Positions 37,408-45,888 of a DNA stretch of 64,000 nucleotides are shown piece by piece. The notes under the pieces were generated by a model. The model was not told the origin of the DNA, ran no database searches, and was given only the letters and a program-made list of their open reading frames with translations. How positions within the stretch are numbered: position 1 is the stretch's first letter; every line of letters starts with the position of its first letter. The DNA comes from Streptomyces sp. ACA25 (GTDB taxonomy: Bacteria; Actinomycetota; Actinomycetes; Streptomycetales; Streptomycetaceae): contig NZ_JAQKPV010000001.1 of assembly GCF_028200735.1 (NCBI RefSeq), forward strand, positions 434,001 to 498,000. Reading direction: 5' to 3'. Made by a program: the position numbers and the translations under genes.

Positions 37408-38178
37408 TCAGTCCCTCAACTTGAGCACGTCGGCCACGCCGCCCTGCCGCGCGCCCGGCCCGTCGCCCAGCGGGGCGTCGTCGACGATGCGGCCGTCGTA
37501 GAAGCTGATCACCCGGTCGGCGGCGCTGGCCATCCGGGCATCGTGGGTGACCATCACGATGGTCTGGCCGCGCTGGTGGAAGCGGGACAGCAGCCGCAGC
37601 ACCTCCCGGGTGCCCTTGCTGTCCAGGCTCCCGGCGGGCTCGTCGGCCAGCAGCAGGCTCGGGTGGTTGACCAGGGCACGGGCCAGCGCGACCCGCTGCT
37701 GCTCACCGCCGGACAGTTCGCCGGGGACTGCGCGTTCCTTGCCCTGCAGCCCCAGTTCGGCCAGCAGCTCCTCGCGGGCGGCACGGGCCTGCCGGGTGCC
37801 GCTGCCGGCGAGCAGGGCGGGCAGCTCGACGTTGTCCGCGACGGTCAGGTTGGAGACCAGGTTGAAGAACTGGAAGACGATCCCGATGTTGCGGCGGCGC
37901 AGTTCCGCCCAGCGCGCCTCGCTGAAGGAGTCCACCCGGCGGCCGCCCAGCCGGATGCTGCCGCGGTCCGGCCGGTCGAGACCGCCGAGCAGGTGCAGCA
38001 GGGTGGACTTCCCCGCGCCCGAGGGGCCGGTGATGGCGACGAACTCGCCGCGCTCCACGCGCAGATCCACACCACGGACCGCGGGGGCCTCGGCTCCCTC
38101 CGCGCGGTGCGTCTTCACCAGGCCCTCGGCCAGGACTATGGGGGCCGCCGGTGCTGCGGGCGGGTCCTCACGGGTCAT
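37408..38178 (-). CDS. MacB/LolD-type ABC transporter ATPase
   Basis: The 256-aa ATPase has Walker A GPSGAGKSTLLHLLGG, signature LSGGEQQRVALARAL, Walker B LLLADEPAGSLDS and switch His MVTHD. It belongs to the LolD/MacB class paired with FtsX-type permeases. The ATG overlaps the PadR stop as ATGA (38175-38178), so the three genes are translationally coupled. Confidence 0.95.
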   Translation of the reverse strand: MTREDPPAAPAAPIVLAEGLVKTHRAEGAEAPAVRGVDLRVERGEFVAITGPSGAGKSTLLHLLGGLDRPDRGSIRLGGRRVDSFSEARWAELRRRNIGIVFQFFNLVSNLTVADNVELPALLAGSGTRQARAAREELLAELGLQGKERAVPGELSGGEQQRVALARALVNHPSLLLADEPAGSLDSKGTREVLRLLSRFHQRGQTIVMVTHDARMASAADRVISFYDGRIVDDAPLGDGPGARQGGVADVLKLRD

Positions 38179-38681
38179 TCCAACTCCTCCTGGCAGCGCT
38201 CCAGCCAGTCCAGGTCCGCCTGCAGGTGCAGCATGGCGCCCTCGATCAGCAGGTGCGCGACCCGGTTGTCCCGGTCCTCGGCCGCGGCCAGCTTCGACAG
38301 GTTCCGCATGGTGTTGAGATAGTGCCGGCGCTGCTTGTTGATCAGGGCGATCTGGTCGGCGACCCCGGTCCTGGGGGCCAGGGCGAGCTTCATGAAGAAC
38401 TCGTCCCGCACCCGGGGCTCATCGGTCGACTCCTCGTACCAGGCCGCCACCGCTTCCCGGCCGGCCTCGGTGAGCCGGTAGGTGCGCTTGTTCGGACGGC
38501 TGGACTGGGTGACGTCCTCGCCCTCGATGAGACCGGACTTCTCCAGCCTCCCCAGGGTGACGTAGATCTGCCCGATGTTCGGCTGAGGGTACGCCGCGCC
38601 CAGGAGCTTCTCAAGGTCTTGTTTCAGCTCATAACCGTGCGCGGGAGCGCGGGCGAGCAGTGCCAGGAGCGTAAGGCGCAC
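38175..38681 (-). CDS. PadR family transcriptional regulator
   Basis: The 168-aa protein has a PadR winged helix at its N-terminus (RAPAHGYELKQDLEKLLG, NIGQIYVTLGRLEKSGLIEGE) and a Vir-like helical C-terminal dimerisation region. PadR regulators repress small-molecule response genes and usually bind palindromes near their own promoter. A perfect interrupted palindrome lies 22 bp upstream of this start. It is the first gene of the PadR-ATPase-permease operon. Confidence 0.92.
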   Translation of the reverse strand: MRLTLLALLARAPAHGYELKQDLEKLLGAAYPQPNIGQIYVTLGRLEKSGLIEGEDVTQSSRPNKRTYRLTEAGREAVAAWYEESTDEPRVRDEFFMKLALAPRTGVADQIALINKQRRHYLNTMRNLSKLAAAEDRDNRVAHLLIEGAMLHLQADLDWLERCQEELE

Positions 38682-38702
38682 GCCCGCTCCCCTCTGCTTC
38701 GT

Positions 38703-38723
38703 GGTACCTGCGTGTCAGGTACC
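38703..38723. promoter_or_regulatory. Candidate PadR operator (GGTACCTG-N5-CAGGTACC)
   Basis: A perfect 8-bp inverted repeat with 5-bp spacing sits in the divergent region between padR-like and the solute-binding protein gene. Autoregulation is the simplest reading. Confidence 0.6.
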
Positions 38724-38779
38724 GGCTGGCCCCCTGCGGACCGGTCGGCCCCTCACCTTGCCCCGATGCCTAGTATCCC

Positions 38780-38798
38780 GTATGCCCAACGGGTATAC
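38780..38798. promoter_or_regulatory. Near-palindrome in the same divergent region
   Basis: GTATGCCCAACGGGTATAC matches its complement at 7 of 9 pairs. It could be a second regulator site or overlap the promoter of the solute-binding protein gene. Confidence 0.4.
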
Positions 38799-38852
38799 AG
38801 GGTTCGGGATGGCGGGCGCCGTGGGCCGTCATCGGTGCACAGGGAGGAACCT

Positions 38853-40130
38853 ATGCGGTGGGCGCGAGCCACGGGTAGGGGCCTTCTCGTCCTGGTGGTG
38901 CTGCTGACCGGCTTCAGCGCCGGTCAGGCCGGAGCCGGCGGGCCGGCGGGCAGCCCGACCGGGCGTGGCCCGATCACCCTGGTGACGGGCGGGGACCTGA
39001 CCGACTACCTGCACCGCGTGCTCGACGACTGGAACGAGCTGCGGCCCGGGGAGCGGGTGACGCTGGTCGAGCTGCCGGAGGCGGCCGACGAGGTGCGCGC
39101 GCAGATGGTCGCGAGCCTGCGGTCCGGGGAGGACCGCTTCGACGTGCTCAACATCGATGTGGCCTGGAACTCGGAGTTCGCCGCGGCGGGATGGATCGCC
39201 CCGCTCGACGCCGACCGCTTCCCCCTGGACCGCTTCCTCCCACCGGTGGTGGACACCGCGACCTTCGGCGGCCGGCTGCACGCGGTGCCCTATGTGACCA
39301 ACGCCGGTCTGCTCTACTACCGCGCGGACATCCTGCGCGAGGCCGGCGAGGAGCCGCCGCGCACCTGGGACGAGCTTGCCCGGCTGGCCCGGGACGTCGC
39401 GCCGGCGCACGGCCTCGACGGGTACGCGGGCCAGTTGCTGCCGTACGAGGGGCTGGTGATCAACGCCGCGGAGGCGATGCACTCGGCCGGGGGCCGGGTG
39501 CTGGCGGACGAGGGCGCCGAGGTCACGGTGGACTCGGCCGCGGCCCGCGCCGGGCTGGAGTTCCTGGTGCAGGGGGTACGGGAGGGCTGGATCCCGCAGG
39601 AGGCGCTGACCTACAAGGAGGAGGAGTCGCGCCGGGCCTTCCAGGACGGCCGGCTGCTCTTCCTGCGGAACTGGCCCTACGTGTACGCGTTGGCCAACGG
39701 GCCGGATTCGCCGGTCGCGGGCCGCGTCGGCGCGGTGCAGCTCCCCGGGCCGGACGGGCCGGGTGCCAGCGTTCTCGGCGGGTCGAACCTCGCCGTGAAC
39801 GTCAACTCCCGGCACCGGGCCACGGCCCTCGACCTGATCGCGCACCTGACCGGCGAACCGGTCCAGCGGCAGGTCCTCACCGAGGGGGCGCTGCCGCCGG
39901 TGTGGGCGGCGCTCTATTCCGACCCGGAGCTGGTGCGCCGCTTCCCGTATCTGCCGACGCTGCGGGAGAGCCTGCTGGCGGCCGAGCCGCGGCCGAAGAG
40001 CCCTCGGTACGACCAGGTGAGCCTGGCGATGCAAGCCGTGCTGCAGGACGCGCTCGCCCTGCGTGAGGCGCCCGACGAGGCCCTGGCCCGGCTGGCCCGG
40101 GAGCTCGCGGACATCGCCGACCGCGGCTGA
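38853..40130 (+). CDS. Orphan extracellular solute-binding protein (family 1)
   Basis: The 425-aa family-1 sugar-binding-protein fold (LDDWNELRPGERVTLVELPE, FDVLNIDVAWNSEFAAAGWI, PPRTWDELARLARD, FLRNWPYVYAL) is closest in style to trehalose/maltose binders (LpqY/ThuE). The N-terminus is a signal peptide (LLVLVVLLTGFSAGQAGAGG) without a lipobox Cys, which is odd for a Gram-positive binding protein. No permeases follow it directly; the agl-like permeases are 3 kb downstream with their own binding protein. GGAGG precedes ATG 38853. Confidence 0.82.
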   Translation: MRWARATGRGLLVLVVLLTGFSAGQAGAGGPAGSPTGRGPITLVTGGDLTDYLHRVLDDWNELRPGERVTLVELPEAADEVRAQMVASLRSGEDRFDVLNIDVAWNSEFAAAGWIAPLDADRFPLDRFLPPVVDTATFGGRLHAVPYVTNAGLLYYRADILREAGEEPPRTWDELARLARDVAPAHGLDGYAGQLLPYEGLVINAAEAMHSAGGRVLADEGAEVTVDSAAARAGLEFLVQGVREGWIPQEALTYKEEESRRAFQDGRLLFLRNWPYVYALANGPDSPVAGRVGAVQLPGPDGPGASVLGGSNLAVNVNSRHRATALDLIAHLTGEPVQRQVLTEGALPPVWAALYSDPELVRRFPYLPTLRESLLAAEPRPKSPRYDQVSLAMQAVLQDALALREAPDEALARLARELADIADRG

Positions 40131-40299
40131 CGGGACGGCCGCCCGGCCGCGGCTGCCGCCCCGCCCGGGGGCCGAAGCTGTCCGGGTTCGCATGCTGAGC
40201 CCTCCAGTACTTACGTGTTAGGTACAGCGGGAGCCTGGACATTCCTCCGCAAGCTCGGGCAAAGCCCTGTTACCGCGCAGTTATGTCACCACCGAAGTG

Positions 40300-40329
40300 T
40301 TGACACGTCTCCGACATGCTTACTTAACA
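40300..40329 (+). promoter_or_regulatory. Candidate promoter of the agl-like operon
   Basis: TTGACA (40300-40305) is followed after 18 bp by TTAACA (40324-40329); a TACTTA with a 15-bp spacer is the alternative. It lies about 60 bp before the GH13 start. No LacI-type operator was recognised nearby. The rest of the 260-bp gap after the orphan binding protein shows nothing else. Confidence 0.5.
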
Positions 40330-40390
40330 TGAATGCATAGCAGCGAGGGTGAACCTCGCCGCGTGTCGGACGAGTCAGAACGGTGACCCC

Positions 40391-42145
40391 ATGTCCACAC
40401 CCATGTCCACCGAGCCGGCCACCCGGTCGGCCGTCGGTCCCGGCCCTGCTTCCGGCCCCGCCGCCGGTACCACCCATGGCACCGCGCCCGAGGCGTCCGC
40501 GCCGCACTGGTGGCGGGACGCGGTGATCTACCAGGTGTACATCCGCAGCTTCCTGGACAGCACCGGCAACGGCATCGGCGACCTCGCCGGAGTCCGGGCC
40601 GGACTGCCCTACCTCAAGAAGCTGGGCGTCGACGGCATCTGGCTCAGCCCTTTCTACCCCTCCCCGCAGGCCGACCACGGCTACGACGTCGCCGACTACT
40701 GCGGCGTGGACCCCGTGTACGGCAACCTCGCCGAATTCGACCGGCTGGTGGCCGACACGCACCGGCTGGGCATGAAGCTCCTGATCGACATCGTCCCCAA
40801 CCACTGCTCCCGTGAGCACCCCTGGTTCCGCAGCGCTCTCGCCGACGGGCGCGGAGCCCCCAGCCGCCGCCTCTTCCACTTCGCGGACGGCCGCGGCGAG
40901 CACGGCGAACTGCCGCCCAACAACTGGCGCGCGATGTTCGGCGGCCCCGCGTGGACCCGCACCACCGACCCGGACGGCACCCCCGGCCAGTGGTACCTCC
41001 ACCTGTTCACCCCCGAGCAGCCCGACCTCAACTGGCGTGAGCCCGCCGTCGCCGCCTCCTTCGACGAGGTGCTGCGCTGCTGGCTGAACCGTGGCGTCGA
41101 CGGTTTCCGCATCGACGTGGCCGCCGGCCTGTACAAGCACCCCGACCTCCCCGACTCCCCCGACCCGGCGGCCGACGAGCGGGCCCGGGACTCCGTCAAC
41201 CCGCTCGCCTGGAACCAGCCCGAGGTGCACCAGGTGTGGCGTGACTGGCGGGCCGTCTGCGAGGAGTACACCGCCCGCGACGGCCAGGAGCGGCTCCTGG
41301 TCGGTGAGGTGTCCGTGCCCACCGCCCGCGAACACGCCCAGTACGTCCGCCCCGACGAACTGCACCAGGCGTTCTTCTTCGACCTGCTCAGCGCCGACTG
41401 GGACGCCGGAGACTTCCGCCGGGTCATCTCCGAGGCGCTGACCGACATCGCGGGCACCGGCTCCACCGTCACCTGGGTGCTCAACAACCACGATCAGGTG
41501 CGGAGCGTCACCCGGTACGCCGGCGAGCCCGGCGGGGAATCCGGCACCCTGGGCCCGGCCCGGGCCCGCGCCGCCGCCCTGCTGATGCTCGCCCTGCCCG
41601 GCGCCGCCTACCTCTACCAGGGTGAGGAGCTCGGCCTGCCCGAGGTCGTCGACCTGCCCGACGAGGTGCTCACCGACCCGATCTTCCACCGCACCGGCAG
41701 CCGCAGCCGGGTGCGCGACGGATGCCGGGTGCCGCTGCCCTGGTCCGGCCACGCCTCCCCGTTCGGCTTCACCTCCGGGGAGCCGTCGGCCCGGCCGTGG
41801 CTGCCGCAGCCCGAGTGGTTCGCGCTGCACGCCACCGACCGGGCACTGTCCGACACCCGCTCGTTCTGGCACCTCTACCGTGACGGCCTGCAACTGCGCC
41901 GGAGCCTCCCGCAGCTCGGCGACGGCCCGCTCCGCTGGCTGGAGTCGCCCCCCGAGGTGCTCGCCTTCGCCCGCGGGGACGGCCTTGTCTGCGCCGTCAA
42001 CTTCGGCACCGCCCCGGTCCCCGCGCCGGTTCCCGGAACCCCCCTGTTGACCAGCGGCGACTGCCCCGCCGGGATCCTCCCCGGTGCCACCGCCGCCTGG
42101 TGGACCAGCGACCTGTCCGCTCACCCCGTGGAAAACCCCCTGTAA
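40391..42145 (+). CDS. GH13 alpha-glucosidase (AglA-like)
   Basis: This 584-aa alpha-amylase-superfamily enzyme acts on short alpha-glucosides. Conserved region I is VDGIWLSPFYPSPQADHGYDV, region II GFRIDVA (nucleophile Asp, near residue 240), region III LLVGEV (acid/base Glu) and region IV NNHDQV. No signal peptide is present, so it hydrolyses imported sugars in the cytosol. The start MSTPMSTEP at 40391 follows a weak GGTGA. It leads a four-gene operon with binding protein and two permeases 17 bp downstream. The ATPase is missing, so a shared MsiK-type ATPase elsewhere is expected. Confidence 0.93.
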   Translation: MSTPMSTEPATRSAVGPGPASGPAAGTTHGTAPEASAPHWWRDAVIYQVYIRSFLDSTGNGIGDLAGVRAGLPYLKKLGVDGIWLSPFYPSPQADHGYDVADYCGVDPVYGNLAEFDRLVADTHRLGMKLLIDIVPNHCSREHPWFRSALADGRGAPSRRLFHFADGRGEHGELPPNNWRAMFGGPAWTRTTDPDGTPGQWYLHLFTPEQPDLNWREPAVAASFDEVLRCWLNRGVDGFRIDVAAGLYKHPDLPDSPDPAADERARDSVNPLAWNQPEVHQVWRDWRAVCEEYTARDGQERLLVGEVSVPTAREHAQYVRPDELHQAFFFDLLSADWDAGDFRRVISEALTDIAGTGSTVTWVLNNHDQVRSVTRYAGEPGGESGTLGPARARAAALLMLALPGAAYLYQGEELGLPEVVDLPDEVLTDPIFHRTGSRSRVRDGCRVPLPWSGHASPFGFTSGEPSARPWLPQPEWFALHATDRALSDTRSFWHLYRDGLQLRRSLPQLGDGPLRWLESPPEVLAFARGDGLVCAVNFGTAPVPAPVPGTPLLTSGDCPAGILPGATAAWWTSDLSAHPVENPL

Positions 42146-42162
42146 TCCCTGAAAGGGACCTC

Positions 42163-43485
42163 ATGATGAGACGAACCGCCACCACCGGAGCCCTGGTGCT
42201 CGCCCTCGCTCTGACCGCCACCGCCTGCGGTGACAACGGCAGCTCGGGTGACTCCGCCGACAAGGAGCTCTCCGGACAGTCCGTCACCGTCGCCGGCGTG
42301 TGGACCGGCGTGGAGCAGAAGAACTTCCAGAAGATCCTGGACGCCTTCACCGAGGAAACGGGGGCCGAGACCAGCTTTCTGTCCACCGGCGACAATGTCT
42401 CCACCGTCATTGGGAGCCGGATCGAAGGCGGCAACGCACCCGACGTCGTGCTCGTACCGCAGGTCGGGGTCCTCGAGCAGTTCGCCGAGAGCGACTGGCT
42501 CGAGCCTCTGTCGAACCAGGTGGAAAAGGCGGCGGCCATGCACTTCGCGCCGGTCTGGCAGGATTACGGCACCATCGGCAACACGTTGTACGGCCTCTAC
42601 TTCAAGGCCTCCCACAAGTCGACCGTGTGGTACAGCCCGGACGCCTTCGATCAGGCCGGTGTGGCACCACCGGAGACCTACGACGAGATGATCGACACCG
42701 GTCACGTTCTTGCCGAGTCCGGGATCCCCGCCTTCTCCGTCGCCGGTGAGGCCGGCTGGCCGCTCACCGACTGGTTCGAGAACATCTACCTGTCCCAGGC
42801 CGGCCCCGAGAACTACGACAAGCTGGCCGTTCACGACATCCCCTGGACCGACGAGACCGTCGTCGAGGCGCTCACCACGCTCGGCGAGCTGTTCGGCGAC
42901 GACAAGCTGGTCTCCGGCGGCGGCGAGGAAGCCCTGCGCACCGACTTCCCGAAGTCCGTGGAGAACGTCTTCGGCGACAACCCCAGGGCCGCCATGGTCT
43001 ACGAGGGTGACTTCGTGGCCGGCCTGATCTCCGACCAGCTGGGCAAGACCGTCGGCGAGGACGCCGAGTTCTTCCCCTTCCCCCCGGTCGACGGCGGTGA
43101 CGCCCCGGTGGTCGGCGGCGGTGACGCGGCGGTGGTCCTGAAGGCAGGCAAGAACACCGAGGCGGGCATGGCGCTCGTCGAGTTCCTCGCCACCCCGGAG
43201 GCAGCCGCGCTCTGGGCCGAGGAGGGCGGCTTCCTCTCGCCCAACCAGAGCCTGGACCTCGACGCCTACGCCGACGACATCACCCGCCAGATGGCCGACT
43301 CGCTGGTCGGCGCCGGTGACACCGTGCGCTTCGACATGTCCGACCAGGCCCCCGCCGCCTTCGGCGGAACCGCGGGCGCCGGTCAGTGGAAGCTGCTGCA
43401 GGACTTCCTGCGCGACCCCTCCGACCCCGAGGCCATCGCCGCCGAGCTGGAGGACGCGGCGGCCAAGGCATTCGGCACGAGCTGA
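42163..43485 (+). CDS. Alpha-glucoside ABC transporter substrate-binding lipoprotein (AglE-like)
   Basis: The 440-aa family-1 binding protein has a true lipoprotein signal: MMRRTATTGALVLALALTA then TACG lipobox (Cys near residue 20-22). The mature part has VTVAGVWTGVEQKNFQKIL, APDVVLVPQVGVLEQF and GEAGWPLTDWFENIYL, typical of AglE-type alpha-glucoside binders. It captures the sugar outside the membrane and delivers it to the two permeases encoded next. AAGGGA lies five bases before ATG 42163; a second in-frame ATG follows at once. Confidence 0.93.
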   Translation: MMRRTATTGALVLALALTATACGDNGSSGDSADKELSGQSVTVAGVWTGVEQKNFQKILDAFTEETGAETSFLSTGDNVSTVIGSRIEGGNAPDVVLVPQVGVLEQFAESDWLEPLSNQVEKAAAMHFAPVWQDYGTIGNTLYGLYFKASHKSTVWYSPDAFDQAGVAPPETYDEMIDTGHVLAESGIPAFSVAGEAGWPLTDWFENIYLSQAGPENYDKLAVHDIPWTDETVVEALTTLGELFGDDKLVSGGGEEALRTDFPKSVENVFGDNPRAAMVYEGDFVAGLISDQLGKTVGEDAEFFPFPPVDGGDAPVVGGGDAAVVLKAGKNTEAGMALVEFLATPEAAALWAEEGGFLSPNQSLDLDAYADDITRQMADSLVGAGDTVRFDMSDQAPAAFGGTAGAGQWKLLQDFLRDPSDPEAIAAELEDAAAKAFGTS

Positions 43486-43501
43486 CGGCGAGCCACTCTC
43501 C

Positions 43502-44905
43502 ATGTCTGTCACGACTGCCGGACCCCGCCCGGTGCCGCCCGTCCCCCCGGGCGGCGCCGGGCCGGCCCCCGGCCCCCGCGATCCACGACGCCGGGCCCTC
43601 CGCAGGCGCCGGCTCATTGCCCTGGTCTTCGTCCTGCCCACCCTGCTGCTGCTCGGTGCGCTGGTCGTCTACCCCATCTTCTACTCGGTCGGCCGCAGCC
43701 TCTTCGACGCCTCCGGCGACCGCTTCGTCGGTGTCGGGAACTACACCGAGATGTTCCGCGACCCGGCCACCCTCAAGGCCATCCGGAACAGCACCATCTG
43801 GGTCGTCATCGCCCCCGCCCTGCTCACCGGACTCGGCCTCATCCTCGCCGTGCTCACCGAGAAGATCCGCTGGGCCACCGCCTTCAAGCTGCTGATGTTC
43901 ATGCCGATGGCGATCTCGTTCCTCGCCGCCGGCATCATCTTCCGCGTCGCCTACGAGCAGGACCCGGACCGCGGCATCCTCAACGCCGCGGTGGTCGGTA
44001 TCCACGACGTCTTCACCGAGAGCTCCCCCTACCCGGGAGCCTGGGCCCGTGAGGACGCGGCGGACGGGGCCGGCCCCGGCATCGAGGAGCAGCCGGACGG
44101 CTCCTTCGCGACCACCGGCACCGTCGGCCACGGCGACACCGTGACCCTGCCCGTCCTGGGCATCCCGCCGGGTGACCTTCCCGGGACGGCCGAGCCCGCG
44201 CTCCCCGCCGCCCAGGAGCAGGCCGCCGCGGACGAGCTGCGCGGCATCGTCTTTCTCGACTTCAGCCCCGGCGGCGGCGGAGAAGCCGGCCGGATCGACG
44301 AGGGCGAGAGCGGACTGCCCCGGATGACCGTCCAGGCGCTGCAGGACGGGACGGTCGTCGCGACGGCCACCACCGGGCCCGACGGTTCCTTCACCTTCGA
44401 CGGGCTGCCGCCCGGCCAGTACACCGTGCAGCTTCCCGCCGAGAACTTCGCCGAGTCCTGGAACGGCGTCTCCTGGCTCGGGCCCGCCCTGATCACCCCG
44501 GCCGTCATCGGCGCCTACCTGTGGATCTGGACCGGCTTCGCCATGGTGCTCATCGGCGCCGGCCTCTCCTCGCTCCCCCGGGACACCCTGGAAGCCGCCC
44601 GGATGGACGGCGCGAACGAGTGGCAGGTCTTCCGCAGCATCACCGTGCCGCTGCTCGGGCCGGTGCTGACCGTCGTCTTCGTGACGCTCGTCATCAACGT
44701 GATGAAAGTGTTCGACCTCGTCTACATCATCGCCCCCGGGCCGGTGCAACAGGACGCCAACGTCCTCGCCCTGCAGATGTGGCTGGTCTCCTTCGGCGGC
44801 GGCAACAACCAGGGACTGGGCAGCGCCCTCGGGGTCCTGCTCCTGCTCCTGGTGCTTCCCGCCATGGTCTTCAACATCCGACGCTTCCGCAGGAGCCAGT
44901 CATGA
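43502..44905 (+). CDS. Sugar ABC transporter permease (AglF-like) with large inserted outer domain
   Basis: The 467-aa MalF/AglF-type permease is about 160 residues longer than the usual ~300. TM1 is about 37-60, further TMs about 94-150, then an insert from ~165 to ~322. After it come TM helices with the EAARMDGANEWQVFRSITVP EAA loop that docks the ATPase. The insert contains a carboxypeptidase-regulatory-like beta-sandwich (TVQALQDGTVVATATTG and FTFDGLPPGQYTVQLPAE). It faces outward by TM topology and could contact the binding protein. ATG 43502 follows the AglE stop by 16 bp. Confidence 0.88.
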   Translation: MSVTTAGPRPVPPVPPGGAGPAPGPRDPRRRALRRRRLIALVFVLPTLLLLGALVVYPIFYSVGRSLFDASGDRFVGVGNYTEMFRDPATLKAIRNSTIWVVIAPALLTGLGLILAVLTEKIRWATAFKLLMFMPMAISFLAAGIIFRVAYEQDPDRGILNAAVVGIHDVFTESSPYPGAWAREDAADGAGPGIEEQPDGSFATTGTVGHGDTVTLPVLGIPPGDLPGTAEPALPAAQEQAAADELRGIVFLDFSPGGGGEAGRIDEGESGLPRMTVQALQDGTVVATATTGPDGSFTFDGLPPGQYTVQLPAENFAESWNGVSWLGPALITPAVIGAYLWIWTGFAMVLIGAGLSSLPRDTLEAARMDGANEWQVFRSITVPLLGPVLTVVFVTLVINVMKVFDLVYIIAPGPVQQDANVLALQMWLVSFGGGNNQGLGSALGVLLLLLVLPAMVFNIRRFRRSQS

Positions 44906-45846
44906 CCTCCCACGGCACCATCGAACGGGAACCGGTCAACCCACTTCCTCCGGCCGCCGGCACACGACCCGCTCCTCCCCCCGGGCCCCGACCCCGCCGG
45001 CGGCCGGTCTCCTGGCTCATGTCCTTCCTGCGCCGGGGGATCGTCCAGGCCCTCCTGGCGATGATCGCCCTGGTGTGGATCACCCCGGCCCTCGGGCTGT
45101 TCGTCTCCTCGCTCCGCTCGGAGCAGGAGAACTCCAGCTCCGGCTGGTGGACCGCCCTCACCCGGCCCGGCCAGCTGTCCATCGACAACTACACGGCTCT
45201 CCTGCAGAACTCCGGGATCACCCAGGCGTTCTGGAACACCGTGCTGATCTCCGTGCCGACCACCGTCTCGGTCGTGGTGATCGCCGCGCTGGCCGGCTAC
45301 GCCTTCGCCTGGCTGGAATTCCCCGGCCGGGACTGGATCTTCCTGGTGGTGGTGGGGCTGCTGGTGGTCCCGATCCAGATCGGCCTGCTGCCGGTGGCCA
45401 AGCTCTTCGGCAGCCTCGGCCTGTTCGGGACCATCCCCGGCGTCGTGCTGTTCCACGTCGCCTACGGGCTGCCGTTCGCCGTCTTCCTGCTCCGCAACTA
45501 CTTCGCGGAGATCCCCAAGGAGATGCTGGAAGCCGCCCGGATGGACGGCGGCGGCGAATGGCGGATCTTCACCCGGGTGGTGCTGCCGCTGGGACGCCCG
45601 GCGCTGGCCAGCCTCGGCATCTTCCAGTTCCTGTGGGTGTGGAACGACATGCTGGTCGCGCTGATCTTCGCGGACGTCGGCTCCCAGCCCCTCACCGTGG
45701 CGCTGCAGTCCGAGATGCGGCAGTTCGGCACCAACATCGAGATCCTGGCCCCCGGCGCCTTCCTCTCGCTGATCGTGCCGGTCGCGGTCTTCTTCGCCTT
45801 CCAGAAGCACTTCGTGCAGGGGGTGATGGCCGGATCGGTGAAGTGA
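44902..45846 (+). CDS. Sugar ABC transporter permease (AglG-like)
   Basis: This 314-aa MalG-type permease has a Pro-rich N-terminal tail, about six TM helices and the EAA loop EAARMDGGGEWRIFTRVVLP. NDMLVALIFAD and the FVQGVMAGSVK end are typical of AglG. The ATG overlaps the AglF stop by four bases. It is the last gene of the agl-like operon and converges on the ligase gene with 42 bp between. Confidence 0.93.
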   Translation: MTSHGTIEREPVNPLPPAAGTRPAPPPGPRPRRRPVSWLMSFLRRGIVQALLAMIALVWITPALGLFVSSLRSEQENSSSGWWTALTRPGQLSIDNYTALLQNSGITQAFWNTVLISVPTTVSVVVIAALAGYAFAWLEFPGRDWIFLVVVGLLVVPIQIGLLPVAKLFGSLGLFGTIPGVVLFHVAYGLPFAVFLLRNYFAEIPKEMLEAARMDGGGEWRIFTRVVLPLGRPALASLGIFQFLWVWNDMLVALIFADVGSQPLTVALQSEMRQFGTNIEILAPGAFLSLIVPVAVFFAFQKHFVQGVMAGSVK

Positions 45847-45888
45847 GCCCGGACGGCAGCGGAACCGGCAGCCGGAACGGCGGCGCGC

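Noticed and set aside
35587..38322. 911-residue + strand open frame
   Set aside because: It is antisense to the well-supported permease-ATPase operon and has only low-complexity Gly/Arg/Gln sequence typical of GC-rich shadow frames.
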